NCBI RefSeq assembly: GCF_029227915.1
Contig: NC_079878.1
Coordinates: forward strand, 5,148,001-5,208,000
Direction of reading: 5' to 3'
DNA: 60,000 nucleotides
From: Hydractinia symbiolongicarpus
Taxonomy: Eukaryota; Cnidaria; Hydrozoa; Anthoathecata; Hydractiniidae
Position 1 is the first letter of the stretch, and every line of letters begins with the position of its first letter. The notes below the pieces were generated by a model. The model was not told the DNA's origin, searched no databases, and saw nothing but the letters and a program-made list of their open reading frames with translations. The position numbers were made by a program, and so were the translations under genes. Positions 36,105 to 47,800 of this stretch are shown here, one piece after another.

Positions 36105-36290
36105 ATGGAGTTTTTTGAAAACTAAGATATTATGTATCTATATGTATGTTCCTAAGGATATCCTACTTTCAATTTACCATGCATTATTTTCTTTTCATAT
36201 TTCTTATAGTCCACAAGTTCTCACTTCAAAGTCATGTAGAATTTTTCGCTTACAAAAAGCTGCTATAACACTAATCACTACTACTACTAC
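36105..36290 (+). mobile_element. Short LINE reverse-transcriptase remnant
   Basis: The plus strand encodes VPKDILLSIYHALFSFHISY and shortly after SKSCRIFRLQKAAI, matching the conserved C-terminal LINE RT text (a hydrophobic YHALFHSHLSY-like segment, then RIxxLQKKAI) with small internal losses. It runs into an (ACT)n microsatellite at about 36275. It lies just upstream of MAD2L1. Confidence 0.55.
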
Positions 36291-38859
36291 TACAAATAAA
36301 AAAAGTTTCAAAAACAAAACAACTAAGGCTGAAGAAATGGATACCTCAGTTTGTCTGCACCGCAGAAGTATCATGCGGGAAATTTTCATCACTCATTATT
36401 TTGCCTGCATATACCTTAAGGGTGACTAAATTTTCTCCCTACAAGGCCTGTGGCCCTCGAACTTATGTCTATAAAGTATGTGGGATGGAACGTGGTTGCA
36501 ATTGGTCAGTATTTTATTGAAATAGAGAAAATAAATGATGTTGTTGCTGGGGTGTGCGTAAAACATCTCATAAGGCTTTTAGATATTTTTTGGGTAATTT
36601 TTCACAGATTTTTCTTTCTTTCACCTAAAGTAAAGACAATAATATTTTTTTTTTAAATTGTGAATTTTTCCATGTGGTGGTAAATATATTCCTATTCTTT
36701 GTTCTAGTATTATAACAATCGTAACAATGTAGGTAGCATTGTAGCAATCATAGTATTGTCATTTACATGTTTATTTTTTTATAAGAAACTTCATAAAGGG
36801 TCTAGTTTGAAAAGTTTCTTAATTTTGTTCTAAATTTAAAATGTGTTTAGTTCTAACAGATTCTTATTCTATTTCTTTTTTTTTTTGTTAAAAATATACA
36901 TATATATCCAATAAATTATTTCGGATTTTGGAGTATTTCAAAACATTCCTTCTGTTTTAACTTGGAAAACGAAAACATTTGATTCTTAAATACATTTGAA
37001 ACAAATTTGTCTCCGCAATATAATAGCTTCCTTTAAATTGAAGTTTTCCTTTCAAAACAATTTCCTCAAATAAGAAGTCAAATATGAGAAAAAGTTTCCC
37101 TTTTAAAAAATAGTCATAACATGTTACGTGAATGTCTTAATTCCGTAATTTCACCTTCCTCAGTAACTTTCTCTTTTTACTGACAACAATGGCTGGCATG
37201 CCAAGATATCCTGAGCCTTACATCCATGATGTACCATATTACCATTTTTAACGGCACCAAAACTTGTGCACTTTACAGAACAGACAGTTCAAACATCGCT
37301 GGGGTAGATCACACATAAGAAACTTTTGCGCAGTGGGGGTATGACATTTTAATCTATTGTTATCTTTGTAATCATTCATTAAATATCAAACAAATCTATA
37401 TTAATATGAAATTAGACAGGCTAAAAAAAATTCAAGAAAATTTTTTTTATATGTGATCCCATTTGGTAATTTGCATATTAAAATCAGAAAAAGGTACACG
37501 CCGATGTTTAAAACAGCTACTAATTCCACCTGAGACAAATCCCCATTTTAATCATAAAATAGACTTTAGAAATAATTCCAGTAGGTTTCACATGGAAAAA
37601 AATACATCACAGAATTAAGAAGACGCAAATCACGAAAAAAGAATGTTTTGGACTGATTTTTTTTTGCTTGACCCTGTGCATGCCCCCACCTTGTTCACCA
37701 GCATTATTACAAAGTTGTTTTTACGGATGGCTTATAGTCAAAACCATGTGGCAAGCAGAGTTGCCAGATTATTGTAGGGCTGTTTGTTTAGATAATCATG
37801 TTACATGTAAATGTCTATAAACTTTTTGTTATAAATATATAAACTTATATATAAACTCGTTTCTTTCTTATAAAAAAAAGTGTATTGTAAGGCTACATCG
37901 AACATGTTTTTTTGCAGGTGGTATAGTAAAATTGCTCCTTATATAGATGCAGGTGGCTGATTTTAAATGAGGTACCATTTCCTTTCCTTTGGCCCAAAAT
38001 AATAATAAAATATCAGAAGGCATATTAAATAAATCAGAAAGGCATTAATTTTATGCTCAATAAGTTTAAAACCTCAACCAATGTTTCAATGAGAAGAAAT
38101 CCACAGGAAAAGACTTTAGCTAAACTTTAAAGTACCATCACAAAATTTGATCTAGACAAAAATGAGAACCAACAACCCAATGACCAATTTTGTTGGCTCA
38201 TTGGATCGTTGGCCACAAAATAAAAAGCTGCGATTGTATTCTAAAGTTGTTCCAAGACATTTGTTCACCGAATCCTCTAACGCTAAAAAAAGTGACAGGC
38301 TGACTAAAACGAGTGAGTGAACTAGGCGGCTCTCTAACAATGCCAAACAAAACAGCACGCGTGCACACACAATTATTTACCAATATAATTTCAGGATTTA
38401 TAATTGTTCACAGCCCCTTTAACCTTTCAGCAAGATACAAATAAATAGATTAGATGCAAACCACATTGACAGATGGATGGTCAGCAAACAAAATCCTTTT
38501 CGCGGGAGATTGCCAGTTTTGAATAACGACCTTAATTTTTAGCTTTAACAAAATAGTTATTCATTGAAACACATCTACCTTGCTCCCTTAAAAACATGCA
38601 CGGAATGTGTTTTGCGCCCGAACAAACACATGGGATGAAAGCATGGCGCATATAATTTCTTCTCACGAAAAAGCAAAACTATGTAAATGCGCCTGGTTAT
38701 TTGGGATATTTATCCGCGAGTACTATGATGTCCTTTTCATCTTTGTAGTGTCGGAGACTGCACATATACAGACTGTTCTATATTTGTATATATAAGGCAC
38801 AGAGTAAAGTGTATATAGCTAGAGCCTCTTTGTATTTAACTATATTACGAGACACTGAT
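36291..38859. other. Gene-free stretch
   Basis: AT-rich sequence without recognisable exons, transposon motifs or long repeats. The short frames on both strands (for example 38152-38370) show no conserved content. Confidence 0.4.
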
Positions 38860-39206
38860 AGATAGATGTGTATATTTTACATGGCTAGCCTCACAAATAT
38901 CGAGGGATATACCCTGTCTATTATTTCCAGGAGGGGCCATGGCGTAGATGGAGAGTCCTAGAGTATTTAATGCTCATTTTGAGCTATGCAGACCCAATTG
39001 GAGCCCGCGCTCTACTAGACAACTCCCGGCAACATCCAACAGCCCACACAGTGTGCCATCTTCCCAATTTCCCTCACATGGCTTGGGTTAACCCGGGGCT
39101 ATGGTAACATTCACTTGCCTATGTTGAATCGCCATCAAGAGGAATCGAACCCCGGTTTCCCGCACAGAGTATGAGAGCTATAACCACTAATCTACGGCGC
39201 CACACA
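38860..39206 (-). mobile_element. tRNA-derived SINE, full-length copy
   Basis: Minus-strand head TGGCGCCGTAGATTAGTGG looks like a tRNA A-box region and CGGGGTTCGATTCC is a B box: a split internal RNA polymerase III promoter. A body of about 200 bp follows, then a conserved tail containing TCCTGGAAATAATAGACAGG, GTATATC and GAGGCTAGCC, ending in a short ATCT-type repeat. It shares tail and body with the copy at 44426-44615. Confidence 0.75.
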
Positions 39207-39499
39207 TTTTATTTCTTGTCCTGCTGGTATCTCTCAATCTTCGCTAAGTAAGCTCAGTAAGGTAGGATCAGTTGGCCAAGTGGTATGCAAAACTAAATCT
39301 TAGGGTGACTGTTAAAAACTGTTTTTATTCAAAAATGTGGACACAGTGCCTTAAGGAAAGCTTTACCTTTGGTTGGTTTCATATCAAAAAGCTTTGAAAG
39401 TCGTTTATGAATCTTTTCACCTTTTTGAAAAATATATAAGCCATGGAAGTTTAGCTAATTATAGTATAGTATAGTCTGACAATCATTTCAGGTTACTAC

Positions 39500-42150
39500 A
39501 CAATTCGTGAATGAGAACTTTCGCAAATCCAAGTTACAGCTTCTTTTAAAACATGCTTTATCGTTTCCTCTCTGGTGTTAGACAATTTTGGCAATAACAA
39601 GTTCTCAGTAACAGCTTCATCAAAAACATTATTAGTTATCTTGAATGTCTCAATCATATCTGCTCGATGTAGAATAATGAGGGGAGTTTCAGTAACCTGA
39701 GCCTTTCATCATAAGTTAAATCCTTCATACCTGGAAACATTTTCGCAGCTCTACGTTGTAAGTTTTTCACAATCAACATGTCCTTTTTCAAGAATGTACA
39801 CCATACTGTGTTTAGCATACTCAATATGTGGTCTGACAAGGGATGTGAACAACAAGACAAAGTTTTCGTTATCCACATAGTCAAATGTCCTTCGAATCAA
39901 TCCCCTAATCTGATTTGCTTTTTTAACCTTTGATGAAATGTGGTTTGAAGATGTTAGATGATTATCTACTAATAAACCGAGATCTTTTTCACAACTTGTA
40001 TTTCTAAGGGCGGAACCATTCATAACGTATATAATTGTATGGACTTGATAGTCTATTTTTTGTAGTTATTTTCATTGTAACACATTTATCTGGATGAAAT
40101 TTCAACAGGGTATTATTAGGCCACTGCACTATACTATTTAGATCTTCTTGTAGTTTGATAAGTCTTCACTCATGGAATTTTGTTATTATCAGCAAATAAG
40201 AATATATCAGAGTATTGAACTTCCTGTATTATAGTATTAATGTAAATCACAAACAAAATTGGTCCTAACACAGATCCCTGTGGAACCCCACTTTAGCCCA
40301 GTCCGACTCTTCACCATTTATCACCATGCGTTGGAATCGGTTTGATAGAAAGTCCTTGACCCATAATATAATGGAACCATCGAATTGATAAAACTGAAGT
40401 ATTGCTATCAACCTATTGTGTGGTACTTTATCAAAGGTTTTCATAAAATCACAATAAATTATACATCTAATGCTCCCCCTCTATCAAGAATCTCAGTCCA
40501 CTTATCCAAAACTTTAATTAGCTGTAGTACTGTGGATCTTCCAGAAATAAACCCATTTTGCTTTATTTTGCTTACCAAAAATTTCACAAGTGCATCTTTA
40601 ATAAATGATTCAAGGATTTTCATAAAATTGATGTTATACTTACAGGATGATAGTTTGTTGGTAAGTTCTTGTCTCCTTTTTTTAATATATCACTAATACT
40701 TTTTTCTAATCATGGTTGGTGATATCAATCAGAACTTAAAATATTCTTTAGCATCCAGCTTTGCAGACGACACACGAATTCTGAAGTGATCTAAATATAA
40801 TTTATAAGTAGACAACTGAAAATAATATGAAACTCAATGGGTGAAGTTCGAGCACCTAAGTTATGGAAAGATTGAGTCTTTGAAACCACTCTCTGTATAT
40901 CTAAGTAACATGTCAGAAAAGATTAACAAAAAAATCACTGTGCAGGACTTAGGAGTTATAATGTCGAATGATTGCAAATTTAATAAGCATATCTCAAACC
41001 TTATATCAAAGGCAAACAGGATAACTGGATGGATATTACGAACATTTGAGAGCAGAGAAAAAAACGTGATGTTGACTCTTTGGAAATCATTAGTTTTTCC
41101 CCACCTTGACTATTGTTCCCTGTTATGGTCTCCACTAATGAAAGGACAAATACAAGACATAGAAATGGTGCAAAGAACCTTTACTAGAAAAATCCTTGGA
41201 ACTCAAGGTTTTTCGTACTGGGACGTACTAAAAAGATTGAATCTGTATTCTCTGGAGAGAAGAAGGGAACGGTATGCCATAATTTACATCTGGAAAGTAA
41301 TTGAAAAAATAGTACCAAACTTTGGTCAAGAAACTGGGAAAGGAGGCATCACATGGTACACAAATGATCGTTTGGGTCGAAAATGTGTTGTTCCTGTAGT
41401 GAAGAAAGGGCCATTTTATAAGATTCGTTGTGCTAGCTTGGCTGTTCAAGGAGTACGATTGTTTAATGGTCTACCAAAAGCAATACGCAACCTATCTGAT
41501 TGCAGCATAGACTCTTTCAAGTCGAAGTTGGATTGCTTTCTTGCTACTTTTCCTGATGAGCCACTGTTACCAAATTATGTTCAGTTTCGAAAGGCCAACA
41601 CGAACAGCATCATTGACATGATGAGCATTGGGCTCGCCGAGTTGGATGCGTGAAGATCTCACAAATCTACTTCAAAGTATTCAAAGTAAGTAAGTATTAG
41701 CATACTTCCATTTCTAAGGTACAATTGCAGATCTCAAGGAATTAAAAGATTTCAGTTATTGCTGACGTTAATACATCTGCAAGCTCTTTCAATACATGTG
41801 GATGCATATTGTCAGGTCCAGGGGACTTAGAAATATTGAGGTTACATAACTTGTCATACACCATTTCTTCTGTTATGGTAATACTAAGACTATTCACAAT
41901 GTTTGGTTTAATCTTTGGCATCCAAGTCCCTGGTGGTTCTGATGTAAATACACTTACAAATAATTCTGATAAAGTGTTGGCTTTTTCTTTACTTCACTCG
42001 GTTAATTTACCATCAGTTCTTTTTAAACTAGATATTTCTGATTTAGATTTGCGCTTGTTGTTAACATATATTTCCAGAACTGTTTTGGGTTTTTCTTAAC
42101 AGCTTTAGATATAGACTTTTCTGTGGCTTTAACACATTTTCTTGTTATAA
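39500..42150 (-). mobile_element. Decayed LINE reverse transcriptase, split by a second LINE
   Basis: The minus strand carries, in order: NPKQFWKY-like linker (about 42090), GPDNMHPHVLKELADVLTSA (about 41820-41760), an interruption at 41700-40715, then KGDKNLPTNYHPVSITS-like text, ISGRSTVLQLIKVLDKW, FDKVPHNRL, PQGSVLGPILFVIYIN (about 40290-40240), KDLGLLVDNHLTSSNHISSK (about 39980) and QRRAAKMFPGMKDLTYDERL. This is the CR1/Jockey-like order of RT domains. Several frameshifts and stops make it non-functional. Confidence 0.85.
40715..41700 (+). mobile_element. 5'-truncated LINE inserted into the opposite-strand LINE
   Basis: It begins at RT domain 5 with SSFADDTRILK (about 40770), then after one stop has an open frame 40841-41653: DLGVIMSNDCKFNKHIS, WKSLVFPHLDYCSLLWSP, RTFTRKILGTQGF, SIDSFKSKLD and a C-terminal LAELDA stop. 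The 3' tail is short AAGT repeats (41677-41696), as in LINEs that end in microsatellite tails. The long intact frame implies it is younger than the host element. Only the RT C-terminus survives, so it is dead on arrival. Confidence 0.85.
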
Positions 42151-43370
42151 ATTTCTAAGTTGATTACTTATTGTACAGTATTCTAAATAATCCTGTAGTT
42201 ATGCAGAATTATGACAAAGCTAGATGCTGAAAAACAACTGCTGGTATGAATGATAATCCGGAAAAATAAATATTTATAATTTAAGTTTAAGTGTGGTGGT
42301 GGCATTGCCACTTTTAATGGCAAAACTATTCACTACTTTAACGTCAGAATGTGCAAGCACTAAAGAATAATGCATTTTACTGTTAAACCTGTTAACAGTT
42401 CTTATCAATACACCTTTACGATAATTCAATTGTACATGCGTTCCTACGGCTCTCCATCGTTTTACAATATCAGAAAAAGGAGGTAAAAAACATGTTTTTA
42501 TAACAGTTTGTTAGAGATGAAAGCTTGTTTTCTCGAGTTTTATAACTTCCTTCATATCAATTTCTTTAAATTTTTTAGGAAAAATTAATAATAATAAGAT
42601 ACAACTTATGTGTACTTTTCATTAAAAACAAAACGCGGCGAGAAAAGTTATCACAAAAGAACGCTTTTTCTTCTCTTATAAAAGTGTGATGTTTACCTCC
42701 TCCGATTGTAAAATAAGTTGCAATGGAGTGTTAGTTTTCCCGAATTATCATAAAGGTGTATTGTCTGCTGTTCATGGTCATAGATGTGAATGTGATTATA
42801 TGCTCCATCGTTTTTCAATTTAACATTGCTATGCAGTGACAGTAATGATCTTGAGTTAACCTTTATGGAAAGCCTGCTCTTTAATTGAGAAAAAAAACCC
42901 TCTTAACAAATTTATTAATTCACTGCCCTTAGAACTACATTCCAGCATAAAATTTTCTATTGTTCTTGGTATGCAATTTTTTGATAAATTGACATATAAT
43001 TTTAAGAAAAACCTTTTTTACTATTAATGCGCAAACCACCAATTATATGTAAATAAAAACTTTGGATTTATGTAGTTCAAAATAAACTGGAATTGTAAAA
43101 ACATTTGCATTACCACACACCTTGATAAACTTTAAAACAGCACCTCGGTTATATCAGATACATGACATGATTAGCATAATAGCATGAATATATACCTGCA
43201 AAGAATCGCACACCACCATCCCAACAACAAAAGAAAAATGGGAGATTGTTAACCTCTCGTTTTAGTGGGGGACAGATAAAGTGTGGACGTCCGGTGTTGG
43301 TGTTTATTTACACATTATCATCTTGTTGCTTTGTTTACAAGGACAGGCGATCCTTGCCCTGTAGCACTTC
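42151..43370. other. Gene-free stretch
   Basis: AT-rich; no supported exon or recognised repeat. Confidence 0.4.
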
Positions 43371-43394
43371 AGTCAATTTTGAGTCGATGCCCTG

Positions 43395-44035
43395 GATGTC
43401 GTAAAACAGTCAGCTAGCTGAGCTTTTGTCTCAACCCATCGTATCGAGTGTATTTCTCCTTTGGTAAGCATCTCCCCGCAAGGCAGACGTTGACTTTTAA
43501 CCTCTTTTTACTTACTTTTTTTGTTGAATGCACTCCATCCATTAGCGACTTGTTATCTGTGATGCATTCTACGAGAATCTTTCATTTTCTTTCTTTGCAG
43601 CCAGTATTTCACACACGATTTTTCTCAGAATGAAAATGTCTCTATTTCGACTTTGAGAGCTAGTGTCTCCGCCGCCAATGTGCTTTTCACGACATGCCTT
43701 AATTTCTTAGACTTCCAGCTGATCAGGGAGTACTGACCATTTTTTCCGACAACGAATACTATGAAGCGACATGCCATGCTTTCGAGCGATGCATCTGTAT
43801 AGCACACTATTCTTGCTGTATCCAAGCAGATCTTTTGTATGTCAATCCACACCTTCTCAGACTTCAGTTTCTTTATATTGGCTGGAACAAGATCTCTGAC
43901 TGTTGGCTCCTTTACTGCACAGCTTGTCTCACATGCGCTATATGCTATGTCAGGTCTCGTTTGGCTGCTTATCCAGTTGAGTTTTGTCCACAGATTTTAC
44001 CCAACGTGTTTAAGTATTATTTTGTTTGACCATCA
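43395..44035 (-). pseudogene. Copia-type LTR retrotransposon RNase H/RT remnant
   Basis: The minus strand encodes YTDASLESMACRFIVFVVGK (from about 43800), then SWKSKKLRHVVKSTLAAETL, and after frame breaks ITDNKSLMDGVHSTKK (about 43560) and SKKRLKVN. These are the RNase H landmarks at the end of Ty1/copia polyproteins (YTDAS, SWKSKK...RSTLAAE, DNKSL..STK). Stops precede it on the 5' side, and no LTRs or integrase are seen. Confidence 0.8.
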
Positions 44036-44425
44036 GTAAGGCATGCTTTGTTCTGTAATTTTAAATATCATTTTATTGAATAAGCACTCATTTAGTTTGG
44101 GGAGCACTCTCTTGAGGGAGAGGTCTCATTCAATTTGTTAAAAGAACATGAACAAATGTCTCACCAAATATTTTGGTTGTATTCTTCTCCCTTTGTTACA
44201 TAATGCCTAAATGAGCATCCTTTTCTACCGCTATGTCATCGAATAAGTGCATTTTTTAAAAATAAAGCTCATGCTAATTCTCAGAAGACATCTATTAAGC
44301 ATTTTCCATTAAAGCTCATTTGGAGTGAAGCTCATTTTAATAAATACGATGTTTATTCTTATACAACCTGCTGTATTCTTGGTACATTGTTTACATTATC
44401 TTTTATTTGTTTGGCATAACATATG

Positions 44426-44615
44426 TGGCACCATAGCTTAGTGGTTACCATAGCCCTGACTTAACACAAGCCATGTCAGAGAAATTGGTCTGTGTAGCTA
44501 AAAATTAGATGTAAATACTCTAGGACTCCCTATCTAAGCAATGGCTTCTCCTGGAAATAATAGACAGGGTATATCTGATATTTGAGGCTAACCATATAAA
44601 ATATGCACATCTGTT
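44426..44615 (+). mobile_element. tRNA-derived SINE, internally deleted copy
   Basis: It starts TGGCACCATAGCTTAGTGGTTA and then jumps to the body segment GCCCTGACTTAACACAAGCC, so the B-box region present at 38860-39206 is missing. The deletion joins two GGTTA/GTTA boxes. The tail (TCCTGGAAATAATAGACAGG, GAGGCTAACC, TAAAATATGCACATCT) matches the first copy. It lies about 200 bp upstream of the ESF1 start codon. Confidence 0.75.
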
Positions 44616-44820
44616 GTATTTTAAATATGTTTTGATGCATGCCAAAATGATATATTCAGTTAATGTAACTGAAATAATGATATTTAAGTAGACTTTAGAG
44701 AATCTAATGCTACATGTTTAACTTCTCACAAAAAGAACATAAAAATATTTTGTTTGTAAAAGTTGAATATTTTCTTAGCAATATTAATTTAAATTCAGTT
44801 GACAATTGGTTTAAAACAAG

Positions 44821-47800
44821 ATGGAGTCTGATTCAAGATTTACAAAAATTGCTAAAGACCCTCGCTTTAAGGTATGTGTTATATTTAATTTGACTAACTT
44901 GCATAAAGTGATAGTTTAACTGTGTATGTATACCTGCTTGACCCAGTAGAGTGAAGTACAAGCAGAGGAAGTCTTTGTCTTTTGTATTTTTTCTGGTATA
45001 TAGTTATAATTGTTTACAGCATTAATGTTACATTTTCAGAGGATGCCAAAGAAAGAACGAAAAATTAAAATTGATTCAAGATTCGAGAAAATGTTTACTG
45101 ACGATAGGTTCCATGTTAAATGTAAGAGACTATTTATCATATTTCTTTTAAAAGGATAAAAAGGTTGAGTTTGGATATGAGTGTACTCATGATCATAAAT
45201 GTTTCTCATGTCATTGTTTCGATATACATCATACAATGTTTATATACACGTTTTTAGAAATATAAAATAAAGCATTTATACACATACACGTAAGCTAATT
45301 TTGCAAAGAGCCAATAATTTTTTTTTATTGACAAAAACTGCATGCGGAAAATAACAGTCCTGTTTACACGAATGTTTGCAGTATGACATTCAGCATTGCA
45401 TCACAAACATTTCAATCCACAACCTTTTAAAATTAAAAGCTAGTAAATAAACTACAAAAAGGTGGCGTATGTTGTTCCCAAAAGAGCTATTTCAGATTAA
45501 TTTGCTCAATAAATAATTAAGTCAGTCATATCGTTTTATTTTTATCTTATTGCCAGATCCATGTTATTGAAACATTTTACATATTTTGTGAATGCTTGAA
45601 CATATTCAAGAAAGTCTTAAAGCTTTTAAAAACTATTCACAAAAACCTGCAAACTCCAGCATATGCACATGGCAGTTCAGGGAGTAAAATAAATCAAGTC
45701 AAATATTTTTCAATACAAAAAATTGAGTACAATTTAATTCTTTTGAAAAAATAAAGTTACTTAACAATTTTTTATTTATTTAGCAACTGTTGACAAAAGA
45801 GGAAAGCCTGTGAAAGATGCAGAAAGAGAAGACTTACATAAATTTTATGAGATGGAGGTTGAAGGGAAAGATGATGAAAATAAAAATTTGTGTAATGTCT
45901 TTCTTTTTTATTGCTTTTTTAATATTCTTAATTAAGTCTTTTTTTGATTACAAAGTGACAAATTTTTATTTTCTTTATAAATATATCTATATTTTTTTCA
46001 TTATTCATATTTATCTTTTGCTTTTTTTAGCTAAGACAGCAAGCCTTGATGGGTTGGTACTTTAAATAACTTGTTTTAAAACCCCACGAAATCCCTACCA
46101 CACACATTTTTTTATAAAAATCAAGACAACCAATAACAATAAATCAAGACAACCAATAACTGTCTTAAACAGATTGAACTTTATCGAAAACTCCATCGAA
46201 TCGACACACATTTTTATAAAAAATGTGTGTCGATTCGATGGAGTTTACAAAAAATGTCTGTGTGATTTTTACCATAAGCTAGTAGATGATAAATGTTTTT
46301 GTTTTTTAATTGCAGTGACAGTGTAGTTAAAACGTCAAGTAAAAAGAAAATATCAAAAGAAAGTAGTAGTAAAAAGAAAAAGACAAAAGAAGAAGGTAAC
46401 AGGAAGTAACATGATATCTTCTTTTCTGTAATCGAAATATTTACTCAAACAAAATATTTACTCAAACAGCACCCCTTTAAATGAGCAACCCCTTTAGATG
46501 GAAATAGAGCATCTCACTCAAATGATTTTCCAAAAATTTCGCTTATTCAATAAAATAGATCTCCTTGGATGTGATTGCTTAGAAATTATTTACTAATGCG
46601 GCATTAGTAAATAATACAACAAAATTAGCTTGTAGGAAAGTTTTTATTGTGTAAGTGGCAGTGTCTGACAAGAGTTTTTAGACAACTTTAATTTTATTGA
46701 AGATATTATTTCGGTTTGACTGTGCAGTATTCATATTACTGTGGAAAGTTTATCATTTCTTGAACATAATAGTTTAGTAGGCGACGTTTCAGGAGATCCT
46801 TCTCCCATCATCGGGCAAAGTAAAATGATGTTGAGCATGTATTTATATAGTTGCAGAGGATTGAAATCCATAAAAATTAACCAATCATAACTTTGCCCGA
46901 TGATGGGAGAAGGATCTCCCGAAACGTCGCCTACTAAACTATCATGTTCAAGATATAATAAACTTTCCACAGTAAAACTTTAATGTCTTTATACTCTTCC
47001 ATTTTCTTTATATAATTTTTTTCTCAATATGCTCTGTTCTTAAACGATCTCTGCTTGTGTTTAAAAATGTATGTTATCAGGGCATAAATTATAAATTTTC
47101 ATGAAGAGGCGCATAAAATACGTTACAATATAAAGCCTTCGCAGCAGTGGATATAAAAAAAGCTGTGTAACTATTTTAATGCTTATAATATTGTTATCAT
47201 TAATTTAGGCAAAAATACCAGGGTGTCATCCAGCTTTCTCAGTAGCTGTTAAACAAATATTTCCAAATTTATTAGAGGGGCTAATTATATTCACTAAAAT
47301 GTATGGGACTTTAGCCCATTTTATGTCAGTTGCGAAGGAATAAGATTTCAATAATACTTAAGACTACCTTGATGAATTTCCTATTTAGAATTTAGCGGCC
47401 CTTGTTTTAAATTCTGGATTACACCCTAAACACCTGTCTCCCTAGTATATGGTAACTCCTAAATATATTTTGCTATTGTTTGGGTAAAGAGTAATGCAAT
47501 TTCCTTTATTCTTATGTTCACACAAGATGTAGCAGGTATATTCTGTAATCCTACATTGGTATTATGTTACTTGCTATGTTACTTTCTAGCAACCCTGTCA
47601 GAAGAGTCAGATACTAGTATTAATTTTGAGGATATCCGTGGTAAAGGTGCAGCCAAGATAGAGTATGACTCAGACATATCGGAAGAAGAAGAAATTGATT
47701 TTGACGACCTAGAAGAGGTTTTTATGATTTAATCTCTGACTTTTTTTTAATATTTCCATGTGATGTCTATTAAATGTGGTTAGCCTCACTGATTTCAAGG

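Noticed and set aside
39130-39206. A genuine tRNA gene on the minus strand
   Set aside because: A and B boxes are present but acceptor-stem pairing and anticodon stem are poor, and the sequence continues into the SINE body shared with another copy.
47514-47732. Independent 72-residue gene starting at 47514
   Set aside because: The first 25 codons are intron; the rest is the ESF1 exon 47590-47717.
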